From Gnetum montanum (taxonomy: Eukaryota > Streptophyta > Gnetopsida > Gnetales > Gnetaceae), in assembly GCA_015680685.1 (NCBI GenBank), contig MNCI01011336.1, forward strand, positions 669,705-733,704: a DNA stretch of 64,000 nucleotides. The letters are read 5' to 3'. The notes below the pieces were generated by a model. The model was not told the origin of the DNA. It was given only the letters and a program-made list of their open reading frames with translations, and ran no database searches. Made by a program: the position numbers and the translations under genes. Position 1 is the first letter of the stretch; every line of letters starts with the position of its first letter. Shown piece by piece: positions 9,783 to 20,700 of the stretch.

Positions 9783-10572
9783 TGATGGGAGGCGATATCG
9801 CATGGGCCGCAATATCACGTACGTGATATCACGGTGCGCCACCAAGTCTATAAATAAGAGGCGGCTCTCCCTTGTTTCTCATCCTAGGCTTAGACCGTAG
9901 CAAAACTCTGGCAGTTTGACCTCTCCAGAGATAGATTAATTTTCATGTGCCCGCAGTAGGAACTCCAAAGTGACCAGATCTTTATTCAAGCAATTATTAT
10001 ACCTGAACATAAGTTTGTGTACGGAAATAAAGATGAACTTCTTGGATAAACCTTGCAGTGCATGGAATAGGCTAGTTAGGATTTTATTTACTATTATTTT
10101 TTATTTTTTATTTAAATGCTTTATTAGTTCATTAAATCTCTCTCAACCCTTCTCTCCTAGTTAAGTGCCTCAGTACGACCACTTCAAGCACATGCATTAT
10201 GCTTGGTGATCCCAGCAACAACTAGCATTTGGTAGCCAAGGTTGCATTGGTTTAGGGTGTGAACAGTAAGTGGGAATGGATGCTGATGCTAGGTTAATTA
10301 ATGCTTAGTTAGTTAGTTAAAGTTAGTCAATTAGTCTCTTCACCCTTCACCTCAATAGCATAGGAGATAAAATAGAAAAGACATAAAAATCATATACCTC
10401 AAACTTACTTAACCATACAATTGTGACAACTACAAGTCTAGGAAGACAACAAATGATTAACCTTAAGTGTTCCATGAGGTGTGTAGGCACTTAATCTGCA
10501 GAGTTCGACTGGATCGCGCATGCTACACTCGTATTCGTATGGTTGAGTGTAGGGATACCTCTCCACTCATCA
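9783..10572 (+). repeat. Element A 3' LTR (790 bp)
   Basis: TGATGGGAGGCGATATCG...CTCCACTCATCA, homologous end to end with 2268-3112. TATA is at 9849-9857 and an AATAAA signal at 10026-10031. It has three near-palindromes in U3 against about five in the 5' LTR. Confidence 0.93.
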
Positions 10573-10577
10573 CATGT
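10573..10577. other. Right target-site duplication of element A (CATGT)
   Basis: Exact copy of 2263-2267. Confidence 0.93.
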
Positions 10578-10913
10578 ATTCAAGTTATTGAAATCCGAAA
10601 AGCAAGCCCTTTGATCAATATAAGTATCATCATCATCATAAATTGGATTATCATTTGAGGATTGGTTAATGAGGATTTTACTAATATCCTTATCTTTACC
10701 AACTGGAGGAGGATCACCAAATAGATAATCCTTTTTGTCATATTGGTGGAAAGGTAGTGTGTCAACGTGAAGTTCAAAAATCTCTTTATAAGTTTGGTAA
10801 TATGATGTGGAATATATATGGATAAAGGCATTTGTGTTGAGTAAGGAGTCATTCATTGCATCAAAATTTTTGTCCAACTTGTACTCACCAAAATTAAGAT
10901 TAATGACTCTCAC
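10573..10913 (-). pseudogene. Element B: linker between protease and RNase H
   Basis: About 113 codons are open on the minus strand, starting MRVINLNFGEYKLDKNF, with an acidic stretch (NPIYDDDDTYIDQ) near the end. I recognise no RT motif in it. It runs in frame up to the CATGT duplication and, on the other side of element A, into the RNase H remnant. Confidence 0.55.
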
Positions 10914-11063
10914 AAAGTTTATACTTTGATCTATTGATATAACCTGAAATTAATCAAGACTTAAGATGACATGACAATGAAAATGTTCTCTAGGAATTAT
11001 TACATGTTTAGATCCTCCTTTAATTAGAAGAAGAATTTCTAAGAAATCAGATCTAAATAAACC

Positions 11064-11340
11064 TCAAATTTGGGCATTGAAGGTACATGATAGCAACATG
11101 CCATAAGTAGGTTTCATATCAACTACTAAGATTTCTATGTAACATGAAAAATTAGGATATTTCTTTAGGTGAATTTGAACATCTTTTAATGATCCTACTA
11201 CATAGACATTTGATTCATCAAGTTGGATAACACTTCCCGTTTGGGGAATAATTTGGACTTTCAAAGTTTTACATACCTTAAGGGGCACTACATTTAAGGT
11301 AGCTCCTAAATCCATTAGGAAAAATTCTTTTCTAGTATGA
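11064..11340 (-). pseudogene. Element B: aspartic protease remnant
   Basis: The minus-strand translation MDLGATLNVVPLKVCKTL corresponds to the retropepsin active site (V-D-S/T-G-A-x-x-N-V-x-P). The Ser/Thr after Asp is replaced by Leu, so it should be inactive. The following KDVQIHL..YPNFSCYIEILVVDMKPTYGMLL matches the flap and the VVD...YN.ILG region. The whole is about 83 residues. Upstream, toward 11.5-12.5 kb, the coding frame is broken. Confidence 0.78.
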
Positions 11341-12159
11341 CCAAAGTGGTTAGAAAAGGAGATTGGTCCTTCTTGGCTTGTTGGTGAAAAATGGTTGTGT
11401 CAAGGATTCTAGTTTTATGTACAAAATGAACTTGTTTTTCATTCATAGGAGTCTTACCTTTATCTCTAAATTCATTAATCAATCCACGTATGACTTCTTT
11501 GAATTCTTTAAATTACAATAATTTATACATGGATATGTTAGCCTTAACCCTCTTCAAATCTTCTATAAGATCCTAAGTTTTCATCTCACTCCTAGGTTCA
11601 GGTTGGTTTTGGTTGAAATGAATATGCATCATTTGTAATGATGCTCTAGGTTATATTTGTTGTTGAGATGTATTATTATGGTTTCATATGCTAGGATGGA
11701 TGTATGCATTTTCCTTTAGGTCACTAGAGTTGTTTATGATGTTGCTACTCTTCTTGAATTATGCATTTGTAGGGGTAGATTCATTAATCATAACTTGCTC
11801 AAAGGATGTTACTAGTTCATTTTTAGTTTTACTAGATATTTCTAAAACCATTAGTGGGGCTTTTTCCTTTTGGTTGCTTTGTAAATCTTAGGTGATATCC
11901 CCATATAAGGCTTGAAATTATGGACAATACTTCTCACAATGTTGTTTGGTGATGTGTAACCTAGTATATTTGCTAAGAGCTTCTTCTCCTAGGTTTCCAT
12001 TTGCCTCATTTTGTTGATTTCTTATTTTAACATTATTGCATTTTAGTTTAATCACTTCATTAGAAAGCTTTCGTAGGGTGGTTAAGACTTCGTTCATTGA
12101 AGGTTGATTCTCAAATTTAGGTAAGTTGAAGATTTATGCTATCTCGGGGATAGGGATAG

Positions 12160-12215
12160 AAGGTTTGGAGGGTGGGGGGTGTGGGGAGGGGGTGGTGGTG
12201 GCGTTGGTGGGGGTG
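12160..12215 (+). other. G-rich tract in element B
   Basis: The plus strand has a dense series of G runs (GGGTGGGGGGTGTGGGG, then AGGGGGTGG and GGGGGTGG), enough for a four-tetrad-run G-quadruplex. On the coding minus strand it would encode a Pro/His-rich stretch of the gag-protease linker. Confidence 0.6.
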
Positions 12216-12559
12216 GCACAGAGGGTTGATAATAGATTGAATTAAGAACTTCAATTGATCATCGTTTAGGACAATGTTTAGAAGAAATAATGAAGAGGAA
12301 GCATTTGGACTTTGAATGTTTGGTAGAGAGTTGAGAATTGGAGGATTAGCTGTAAAGAATTTGGGAAACCTAGGCCAAGAGTTCCAAATTAGAATTTTAA
12401 AGAGTTTGTGAGAGTGATATGTTCAAGCTCAACTACTTTCAACGTGGCTCCTTGCAAATTGGTAATATTAGGATTAGATTTAATTGCATATGCAAAGAAA
12501 GGATCAATGATAGAGAAACTAAGAGTTTAAGATTCCTTCTAGTTGTGGATGCATCTCAC

Positions 12560-13100
12560 TAGGAACATATAACAATTATTGGAAGAACCTTAAATTGTAA
12601 TTTCTAATTGTTTCTCCACTAAGCTTTCAAAGCCTAGTAAAGTTACTAGAAGCTATACTGGGACAAGTAAACTTGTCGAATTAAGAGATAAAATGAGACT
12701 TGAACTCATTCTAGGTCAAGATTTAAGAATTGGAAAGGGTTAAAGACCATTGAGTTATTGTGCCTCGGAAGGTAGTGACAAAAGACCTACAAGCTACATC
12801 ATGTTGAATTATGTTGTGGATGCCTAGTAATATCTTGAAATTCTAAAGATGTTGATGAGCATTATTAAAAGATAGATTGAAAGAAAGAGAATTCTATTAA
12901 AGAGGTTTTGGAATTGGGTTGAATTTTTGAAAGTTGAAAGGGTTATTGACCAAATGTCGAGCAACATGGTTTGCCATGTTTGAAAAATGTAAGGACTTAA
13001 AATCTAGGTCTTGTACAAATATGACTTGGAAAATGATTAGCTTAAAATTTTTGTTTTGTTGTTTTCCTAGTTTGAGGCCTAAGAGTTTCACTAGGTTCAA
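12560..13100 (-). pseudogene. Element B: gag remnant
   Basis: The minus strand has an open start of 67 codons at 13100-12897. A broken gag core then reads DVACRSFVTTFRGTITQW and NEFKSHFIS.FDKF, followed by LSGETIRNYNLR. This follows the retrotransposon gag pattern of Tat/Retand elements (K/C-R-x-F-x-T-x-x-G-x-A-x-x-W ... F..F ... L.Q..GE.LR.Y..RF). Several stops and frame changes are present. Confidence 0.72.
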
Positions 13101-13116
13101 CCATAAACTAAGTTAA

Positions 13117-14920
13117 CAAAGAAGATTTTTTTATTAAAGCAAGAAAGAAAGAACAGAAAAAGAAATCCAAACTAAAGACAAGATACTAGAGGAATAATAG
13201 CTAGTTAAGGGAGACCATGATGGTAGCCCTACTACAAGTACTAGAGAGGGATGTTGATGCAAAAATTTAGGCCTTTAGGTAAACTAATGCCCAATACCAA
13301 AAAATCCATGACTTTGCAAGGTTATTTCCTAGGGTAATTTGCATATAAACATAGCTAGCTCATGAATAAGTCTCAATAAAAGAGAAACGTGATTGATAAT
13401 TTAAAAGAACATTAGATTTGAAAGTATTACTTACAAGTAAAAATATTGAAGATGAAATAACTTGAAAAGATCATAATATTAATAAAACAATAACATGAAG
13501 AAAAGAAAACAAAGGACTTAGTAGAATCATTAATAGCTACAACTAGTAATGGTGGTAGTGCATAGCAGTAGCACCAAGTAGCATCCACAAACATCATCTA
13601 GTAACAACTACTAGCAACAACTACTAGCAACAATAGTAGTAAGCATCCAACAACAATAAGTTACATGTAATAACATTGAGCAATGAGTTGCACTTAGCAA
13701 CAACAACACTAATATTGAAAGGGAGAAGGGGTATAGGATGGGAAAAATGATGAGGATATTGAAAGGGAGAAAGGGAGAAGGGGTATAGGATGGGAAAAAT
13801 GATGAGGATAGAACAAGAGAGGTGAAGGAAAGAAGAAGAAGAGGAAACCTTTTTCTTTCTTAGTAATGATTTCTTTTATGATTTCTTCTTATATTTACTC
13901 TTTTCTTTTATGATTTCTTCTTATATTTACTCTTTTCCTTTTATGGAAAGTATCCATCATGCATGATTTCTACGCCATTTTTGCCGAAGAATCCATGCCG
14001 CTGGATCACAAAATCTAGGCTAGAAGTCAGCAACCCAGAACCGAAAACACAAAATTAACAGCAATCCACAACCATAGCAAAGGGGAAAAACTGCAATCCA
14101 GAACCCAAGAAAAAAAAAAGCCAATGCCGCCAATCCCAACAAAAACAGTTTTGCTAATTCTTGAGCATAGATGCCAAATTCTTGAGTACCACCGTACTAA
14201 AAGAGAGCTAGTGTGGTGTAATTTGAAAATGATAGTGATCTAGGGTTGATGGAAACAATGTTACTTGACTTTCAGTTTGATTATTCTTTATGCTTATTAC
14301 GTCTGTGAAACTAAGCTTTTGTCGTGAAAGTAAATTAGGAAAGACCCCATTCATGGGTGATGTTGGTGACAACGGATATATTCCTTTTAGTTTAACCCTT
14401 TACTAAGAAGCCAAAACTAGTGAATGTACTGTTGAACAGGGTAAGGCTTGATCTTTTTTCTACCTAAGGGTTCAAAATTAATTGCAAGGATGAAAACCTG
14501 AAAAAAACATCCAAAAACTATTTTTTTGACTCTATCTTCAATAATATAATATACTCTGAATTTTTTTAAATATTATTATTCATTTATTTTGAGGTCCATA
14601 TAGGAATACATGAATAATGTATCACCTTACCAAACCTAACTACCTTGGTTAACACGTGAAAATAACTTAAGGAAGTCACATGTCACTGAACATATATTTT
14701 AAATAAAACTGTTCTTTTTCATGATTTTTGAGCCACCCCATTAGGCCATTACATATTTCATTCATTATTTTTGGGCTACCCCATTGTGCCATTACATGGC
14801 GCTCGAAGAGTAACCAGTCCTAATGGCAAAACAATAAACATAGAAAGGAATACAACTCATGGAATGAGGAAGACACTGGAGAACAGGGACTTCGCGAATT
14901 GCAAGTATTTTGTTTGGTTG
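13117..14920. repeat. Non-coding, with local duplications
   Basis: No gene is seen. A CAA/CTA-type trinucleotide-rich stretch lies at about 13540-13710. A ~44-bp unit (AAGGGAGAAGGGGTATAGG...) is duplicated at about 13717-13811. A ~37-bp unit (TTTCTTTTATGATTTCTTC...) is duplicated at about 13868-13936. Part of this may be the 5' leader of element B. The last ~750 bases lie 3' of the beta-glucosidase pseudogene. Confidence 0.6.
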
Positions 14921-17765
14921 TTAATGTTTACGCTTCAGCATCTTAGCAAAGTAGTAAGCTGACATCTTGGGATACCGTTGGCGATCATGGAAATCTACGT
15001 ATGTGTAACCCAATCTCCATTCAAAGTTGTCCAAGAGAGACCAGGCAAAATAGCCCACCACGTTAGCTCCGTCTTTCATTGCATCCAGCATGTTTTGCAT
15101 GTAACTCTTAAAGTAATCGATTCTTGTTGTGTCATACAGGGCTGAAGGCAGAGTCACATTCCCGGGTTGATCCATTCCTCAAAATTAAGGTTGATCGTTA
15201 TAAGCTTAATTGTTCATGATTAAATGGGAAAGGTTTGGACTTTGATAATCACACTACCGTTTTCCGAAACAATGATAATAGCATTCTTATAGTTCTCTTT
15301 TACGTATGTCAAAGCTTTGTACATTCCCCACGGCACTATGTACAGCCAGTAAGAGTTAGCCTGGAATGAAATGCAGCAATAATCAAGCAGGATCAGTCGC
15401 CGAGATATAATCGAAAATATGAATAGCGGCGTACAGAATTTCTAATTGACAGTTATTGTTTGCTTTTGAAAACTTACTTTTGGACCAATTGGCACTCCGT
15501 TGCGGTCATCTGCAATAATTCGTTCACTAGATAAGCGAAAGCGAAAGTCCGATATCAGAAAAAATGTTATGCAGAACATTGTAAATATTTAGAAAGAACT
15601 CTTACATGCAAATCCCAAATTCCAGTCCTCCTGGTAGCCTGGCACTTTGGGCTTGGGCTGTTTGGGATCATACATGTAAAAGGCGGTATACTGATTTATT
15701 CCTATGAAATCGTATGCACCCGTCACCATTTTCGCTTGTTTTCGTGTAAACTTAGGTAGCCTTGAATCAACTATTTTCACCATGTTGTCTGGATATTTGC
15801 CATATGTTAATGGGTGAAGGAACCTGAAAATGAATTTAGAATTTAAGTTAACCTGCAACTAAAATGACGAAAAGTATTTCGTCTATGATTTAAGATTGAA
15901 CAGAGGAAAGCATATAATCACAGACCAGCCCAGATGAAAATCCCTTGCTCTCTGAGCCGCTGCTTCATCTTCACTGGAGTTGGTTAGAGGCTCGTACCAA
16001 ACAAAATCCAAGAGAATGCCAATCTTGGCTCCTTGTTTGTGCTACAGTTCAAAAGATGCAATTTCAGAACGTTTGCGTATTTCAGACCATTTTAGTTTGC
16101 AAAGTTATGAAATTAAAAATGACATGAATTTTTATCTAGAAGATTAACAGTAAACATATACATGCTATAAATTTTGAAAACATTATAAAGTGTTCTGGGT
16201 ATTGCAACTGTGCTGTCCCTGTCAAAGGAAAAGTACTATCACACCGTATTTATAACACTTTGTTACAAAATTTTGGTATCTATGTATACTTAAATGTAAG
16301 ATATTGTTAAAGAGCTATTAGTATTCCACATATATTAGTTCTTCACTTCATACCTGATATTTGTGTCTCTAGATTTTTACTGCAGTACCATGAGCGAGAA
16401 TCGTATTATGAGCGGCTATGTAGGGCTCGGTACCAGAATTTCCTTGTGTACAATTCCCGTACTCAAGAGAGCATCTTCCTGGAGCAAAATACCAGTTGTC
16501 ATAGCCGAGGGCATTAGCCACTCGAGGTTCGTTGAAGGTCATCCAGTTCTTGACCCTGTCACCAAAGGTCTTGAAGCAGAACTATGCGTAGTTCGCAAAA
16601 TCCTCTCTGAACAGAAAAAATTCATTAATTTTTGGCAAACCGAAACAGGGGTAAAACCATTTATGCTGCTTTTAGAATTCGTCCCAAGAAACTTACACAA
16701 CTTTGGAGTTTAGCCAACCGGTGTAAGCCTTTTCCAGGGCCTCCGGTAGATCATAGTGGTAAAGATTCGCATATGGTATGACACCTGACATAAAGGAATT
16801 CAATATCACCATAGGAATCAACTTGCACATAAAGTATGCCGATGAAGAAATTAAACTATCGGCACCATAACTAACTGGTCGATTTTGAAATTCTAATACT
16901 GAAACTGAAATTCTTATGTACAATAGGATGCAAGCAAGAATATAGGAGTTAAAATTATTTGTCTAACAAAAGAGGCCAAGCTAGAATTGCTTAGCCAAAG
17001 CATTAGCATTTGTGCAAAAACAAAAGTTACAATGTTAAAGAAATTATAATCATGTAGATATTATTACCTGTCTTTAGAAGATATTCGAGTGAAAAACAAA
17101 AGTTACAATGTTAAGGAATCATAATTACACGCATATTAATACCTTTTTTCAGAAGATAGTCGATCAAGTTATTATAGTACTGGACACCTTCGGGGTTTAC
17201 TTGACCAGTTCCATCTGTAAATAGTTATCATAACAGTTATGGCCCAATACAGCGATTTTAGTACCTATCCTTCATAATAATCGGCACATTTGAATACATA
17301 CTTGGAAAAATTCTTGACCAAGAGATGGAAAAGCGGTATGCATCCATGTTCAGCTTTGCCATTAGATCAACATCCTCCTACAAAACGTAGAATAATTTAA
17401 TTAATCTAAATTAACGTGTCCAAATATCACACAATTAAAATGCATAGCCGTTTTACCTTGTAGCCGTGGTATTCATCAACAGTGACATCCGCAGTACCAT
17501 TTCCAGCAATAATCCCTTCAAAATTGCACATGAAACTTTTGAGTTCAAAGAAAAGGACAAGCCAAATTGAAAAAATTAAAATTAATTAACCCTGAAAACT
17601 ACGTAAAATGAGACAGATCGAAGAAGAAGCTCCAAACTTTCCCAGACCTGGTCTACTACTGATAAAAGCATCCCAAATGCTAGGACCTCTGCCGTGGGAC
17701 TTAGCAGCGCCTTCCACCTGGTAAGCAGAGCTAGCTGTTCCGAACACAAAATAAGCAAAAACGGA
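14921..17765 (-). pseudogene. GH1 beta-glucosidase pseudogene, 11 readable exons
   Basis: Minus-strand exons by GT/AG borders and matching phases: ~17765-17648, 17515-17457, 17377-17301, 17214-17143, 16784-16697, 16606-16354, 16041-15926, 15823-15606, 15509-15478, 15360-15258, 15177-14921. They encode about 464 residues from [16 protein letters not shown] through FSISWSRIFP, TFNEP (acid/base Glu, 16528-16530), SENG (nucleophile Glu, 15262-15264) and GYFAWSLLDNFEW. GH1 enzymes hydrolyse beta-glucosides such as glycosylated phenolics, usually in secretory or vacuolar compartments. Lesions: TAG at 16582-16584 (in NYA*FCFKTFG), TAG at 16369-16371 (VKI*RHKYQ), loss of the usual SRFGIV between GYT and YVDF near 15001, and no start codon or signal peptide (in-frame TAA at 17766-17768). 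Splice sites are well kept, so inactivation looks fairly recent; sequencing error at the stops cannot be excluded. Confidence 0.9.
17016..17167 (-). repeat. 76-bp tandem duplication copying an exon end and splice donor of the GH1 pseudogene
   Basis: Two units start at 17016 and 17092 with AAAAACAAAAGTTACAATG and run to AGAAGATA(T/G)TCGA. The right unit holds the true 3' end of exon 4 (17143) and its GT donor. The left unit carries a diverged copy of that exon end with its own donor-like GTAATA (17062-17067), now inside the intron. Confidence 0.8.
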
Positions 17766-17768
17766 TTA

Positions 17769-20700
17769 GATACAAAATGCTAAAACCGACGCTGCTACAT
17801 ACCCCACACCGTGGATCTCGGATCCCTAACTAACAGAAAGTCTTTACTTATTATCCATGATGAAGCATTGCATAGAACTAAATCTAGATCCGTAAGCAAC
17901 AATATTTTCAAGTGTGCTTTGTTGCTATTGACCACTCCCCTACCGCGATTCAAGGATATATACACGCAATTGGAAGTAACGAAGAGACTATTAACTGCTA
18001 CTATACCTTGTTATAAGCATTCATTCTCAAAGATCGTTCCGTGCTTCCTTACCTATCCAAAGTTCACAGTTCACAGTAAAAACTATCCAAAGAAAACAGC
18101 TAAGATCTACGATTCTGTTTTGTGAATCGTGAAGTCAAGCATCAATGTCAATGGACACGAAAGAGACAAAAATGAGGGAAATCCACACAGCTGAGGTACG
18201 AAACCTTCAACATGTTTGATGAAAATATTCGCTGCGACGAGTGGAGGAAACCGTGACGGGCTGACGGCAGAGTTGCCAAAGGATTATTAATGCGCTGACC
18301 TCCATTGCCCCGTTTCTAACATATGTCGGGTTGCTCTTCCATATTCCCCTGCATTCATCAGCATTTCCGTACCACTGCATTCATCAGCATTTCTGCATCG
18401 CAAGTATCCCAGCAAAATCGTGGCACATGGATTAGAGACTGAATTTCAAGCCGTGAAACCGCTCTTGCACTCATTCCATTGCGAAAGACAAAAAACCCTC
18501 GCCCTCTCTCTGTCTCTGATGAAAGGGTTTGCAGGCACAGAAAAACTCTCCTATGTAAAAGCTTATTTGCAGAGGAAGCAGAGAGTACAGGCATCAGTTC
18601 GTTTCTCCACAACTGTATTCATTTTAGGAATTTGGGGTCATTTTTGCAGCAGACACAACCAAGAATAATATGCATGTGTCCGGATTCGCTAATATCCAAG
18701 AGCATCTATCTATACTGGTATACTTTTACAGTATACAACAATTTCTTCACCACACAGGTGTGGTTTGGACATCTTTCTGCTTATTTCGTTAATGGGTAGC
18801 AATTAACAATATTGCAAGTTGCCTGTCAGGTAATAGATCGAGATCTTGGAATTTAATTCGTAAGGCAAACTTGTGTGCCAAAAACGATGGAAGAAACGAT
18901 ACGTGAGATTTTCTTGTACCTTTTCGCTTTGTGGCATAGAAATGTCATTACGTCTGCACTTTCGGACAACCTTAATATAACTTTTGAAATTGTTGTACCC
19001 TGTACTCTGTAGACGAATTGTACAGTTCAATCAGTTGTGAAATCGAAACCTGGCATGCACGGTTATCTTTATCGTCTCATGACTGGCTTTATTGAATATG
19101 AACACCCAATTTACATGTGGTTTTCTTCGAATTTTCAATATCAGAGACTTGAGACTTATATCTCTTGTGATTGTTCCACTTGATACGTTTTGTTCCTTCA
19201 ACGTATATAACGTTCATTAAACTCCTCCTCTTGGTTTGTGTCCGTTGCTCTAGTGCGATGTTGAAATTACATGTTTTGTCATCCTGCAGGTTAGTTCTAT
19301 TTATTGTGAATTGTTTTGATTACTTTTACAGATTTTCCAGAAGGAAAAGCAATGCAAAAGTCAACTGTTAAAACAAATAATGCAAAATACAAGAATTGCC
19401 CAACATCTGCCTAATCATTTTTAATAGTTTGGTTTTCTAAACGCTGCTGCACACATATCCCATGGACTTCGTCCGTAGAGCTTTATCTGTCCTTAGTTGG
19501 AATAGTCTCCCAAATCTCTAGTGATCACAAGGCTTCTTATTTCTCCTTTCATGGAGTACTTAGGTATTGGCACTTAACTGTATTTGTCGTTGTATATCAT
19601 GCCTTATTACACATTGTTCTCATTCCATGGGTGGAAATGTTCATTTCTCTCAGTATCTTTGATTTAATTAATTGGGGTAATTACTGGGGTACAACATATA
19701 ATCAATCTATTAAATATTGGTATTCACTGAAGTTTTCTTGTTAGACCAGCTTATCCATTTTGACGTATAATTTATGAGTGATCTGGGAATTTAACTTGAA
19801 ATCTTTAACATCCAAAGAAAAAGCAACATACCATTAGACCAAATGTTCATTGTAACATGTGTTTGTAAATGATGCTTTTAAGGTCCCACTTGGATTTTTT
19901 AAGAAGATTTGGTAGCACCCTAGTCTTAGATTGATGTAGCATGGTATCCTAATCAAATTTATAGTGCTTTGCTAACATAGTGATCTTACACCATTGGAAG
20001 GAAAGAAGTCATTGAACTCCCAAGTAGGTAGAAGCTATGTAGATATAATAGGTGGTTAGTGGCAAAAAGTTAGGAAGGGAATGTAAAAGATAAAATAGAA
20101 TTTACTTTCAAAGTTTTTGAAATTTACTAAATTAAGTTTTCTATTTCCAAAGCAAGGAATTAATTGGCACCTTCAAATAATATATTCGATTCTTAACTTT
20201 TTGCTATTGTTGTTTTTGATAGTTTAGGCAATGAAACATTGATCATTTCACTTGGTTAATCTCTTAAGTTCCCAAGACAATTATGGTTGTATTTCAAATC
20301 TTATTTTTCATTAATAAAATTCACTATATCTTAGCACCATTTTTTAAAATTATTTTTACCATAGCAACTATAATTGGTAACACAAAGAATCATTATTGGC
20401 CCAAGATAAGAAATATCAAAATTTTCTTTAAAAAGGAAAGTAAATAACCTTACGATAGCCCTAGAGGTAAATACCCCCACATCTATTTAGGTTCATAAGG
20501 AGAGAATAAATATTGATTGTACATATTGATTCAGTCAAGATATCAATGATTTTTTTTTATTTTTATTTTTATTTTTATTTTTTTGCAGATGCTCTTCCTT
20601 TTAGTGGATTATGTATGGTGAAAAAGAGACTCTATTCATTGATGTTTTTTTTTTTAAAAAAAAATAATTTGTCAATGGGGAAATAGAACATTTGGGAATA

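Larger units (their letters stand above)
2268..10572 (+). mobile_element. Element A: Athila/Tat-like Ty3/gypsy element lacking RT-RNase H-integrase
   Basis: An 8.3-kb element with two LTRs, TG...CA ends (TGATG...CATCA), flanking CATGT duplication, primer site and purine tract. Its internal region encodes gag and an aspartic protease, both with stops. It then jumps at about 6542 straight to the tail of the integrase region, as seen by comparison with element C. A 1.2-kb solo LTR (F) is inserted in its 3' untranslated region. By eye the two LTRs differ at about 20 positions over a 265-bp stretch, plus a ~55-bp length difference in U3, so the insertion is not recent. It could have moved only with enzymes supplied in trans. 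Confidence 0.93.
10573..13116 (-). mobile_element. Element B: old Tat/Retand-like Ty3/gypsy element, gag-protease part
   Basis: The minus strand holds, in order, a gag domain (about 12.9-12.5 kb), a protease (11.34-11.06 kb) and a linker that runs into the RNase H beyond element A. No reverse transcriptase lies between protease and RNase H, although the frame across the A insertion is continuous. B is therefore itself deleted for RT. The boundaries of B and its LTRs are not visible. It is the oldest layer of the left nest, since A and D are inserted in it. Confidence 0.75.

Noticed and set aside
16363-16713. Plus-strand open frame of 116 codons
   Set aside because: It is the antisense of GH1 exons 5 and 6; the minus strand carries the TFNEP motif and splice borders.
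18358-18799. Overlapping open frames upstream of the GH1 pseudogene on both strands
   Set aside because: They show no signal peptide or GH1 similarity, and neither provides the missing first exon.
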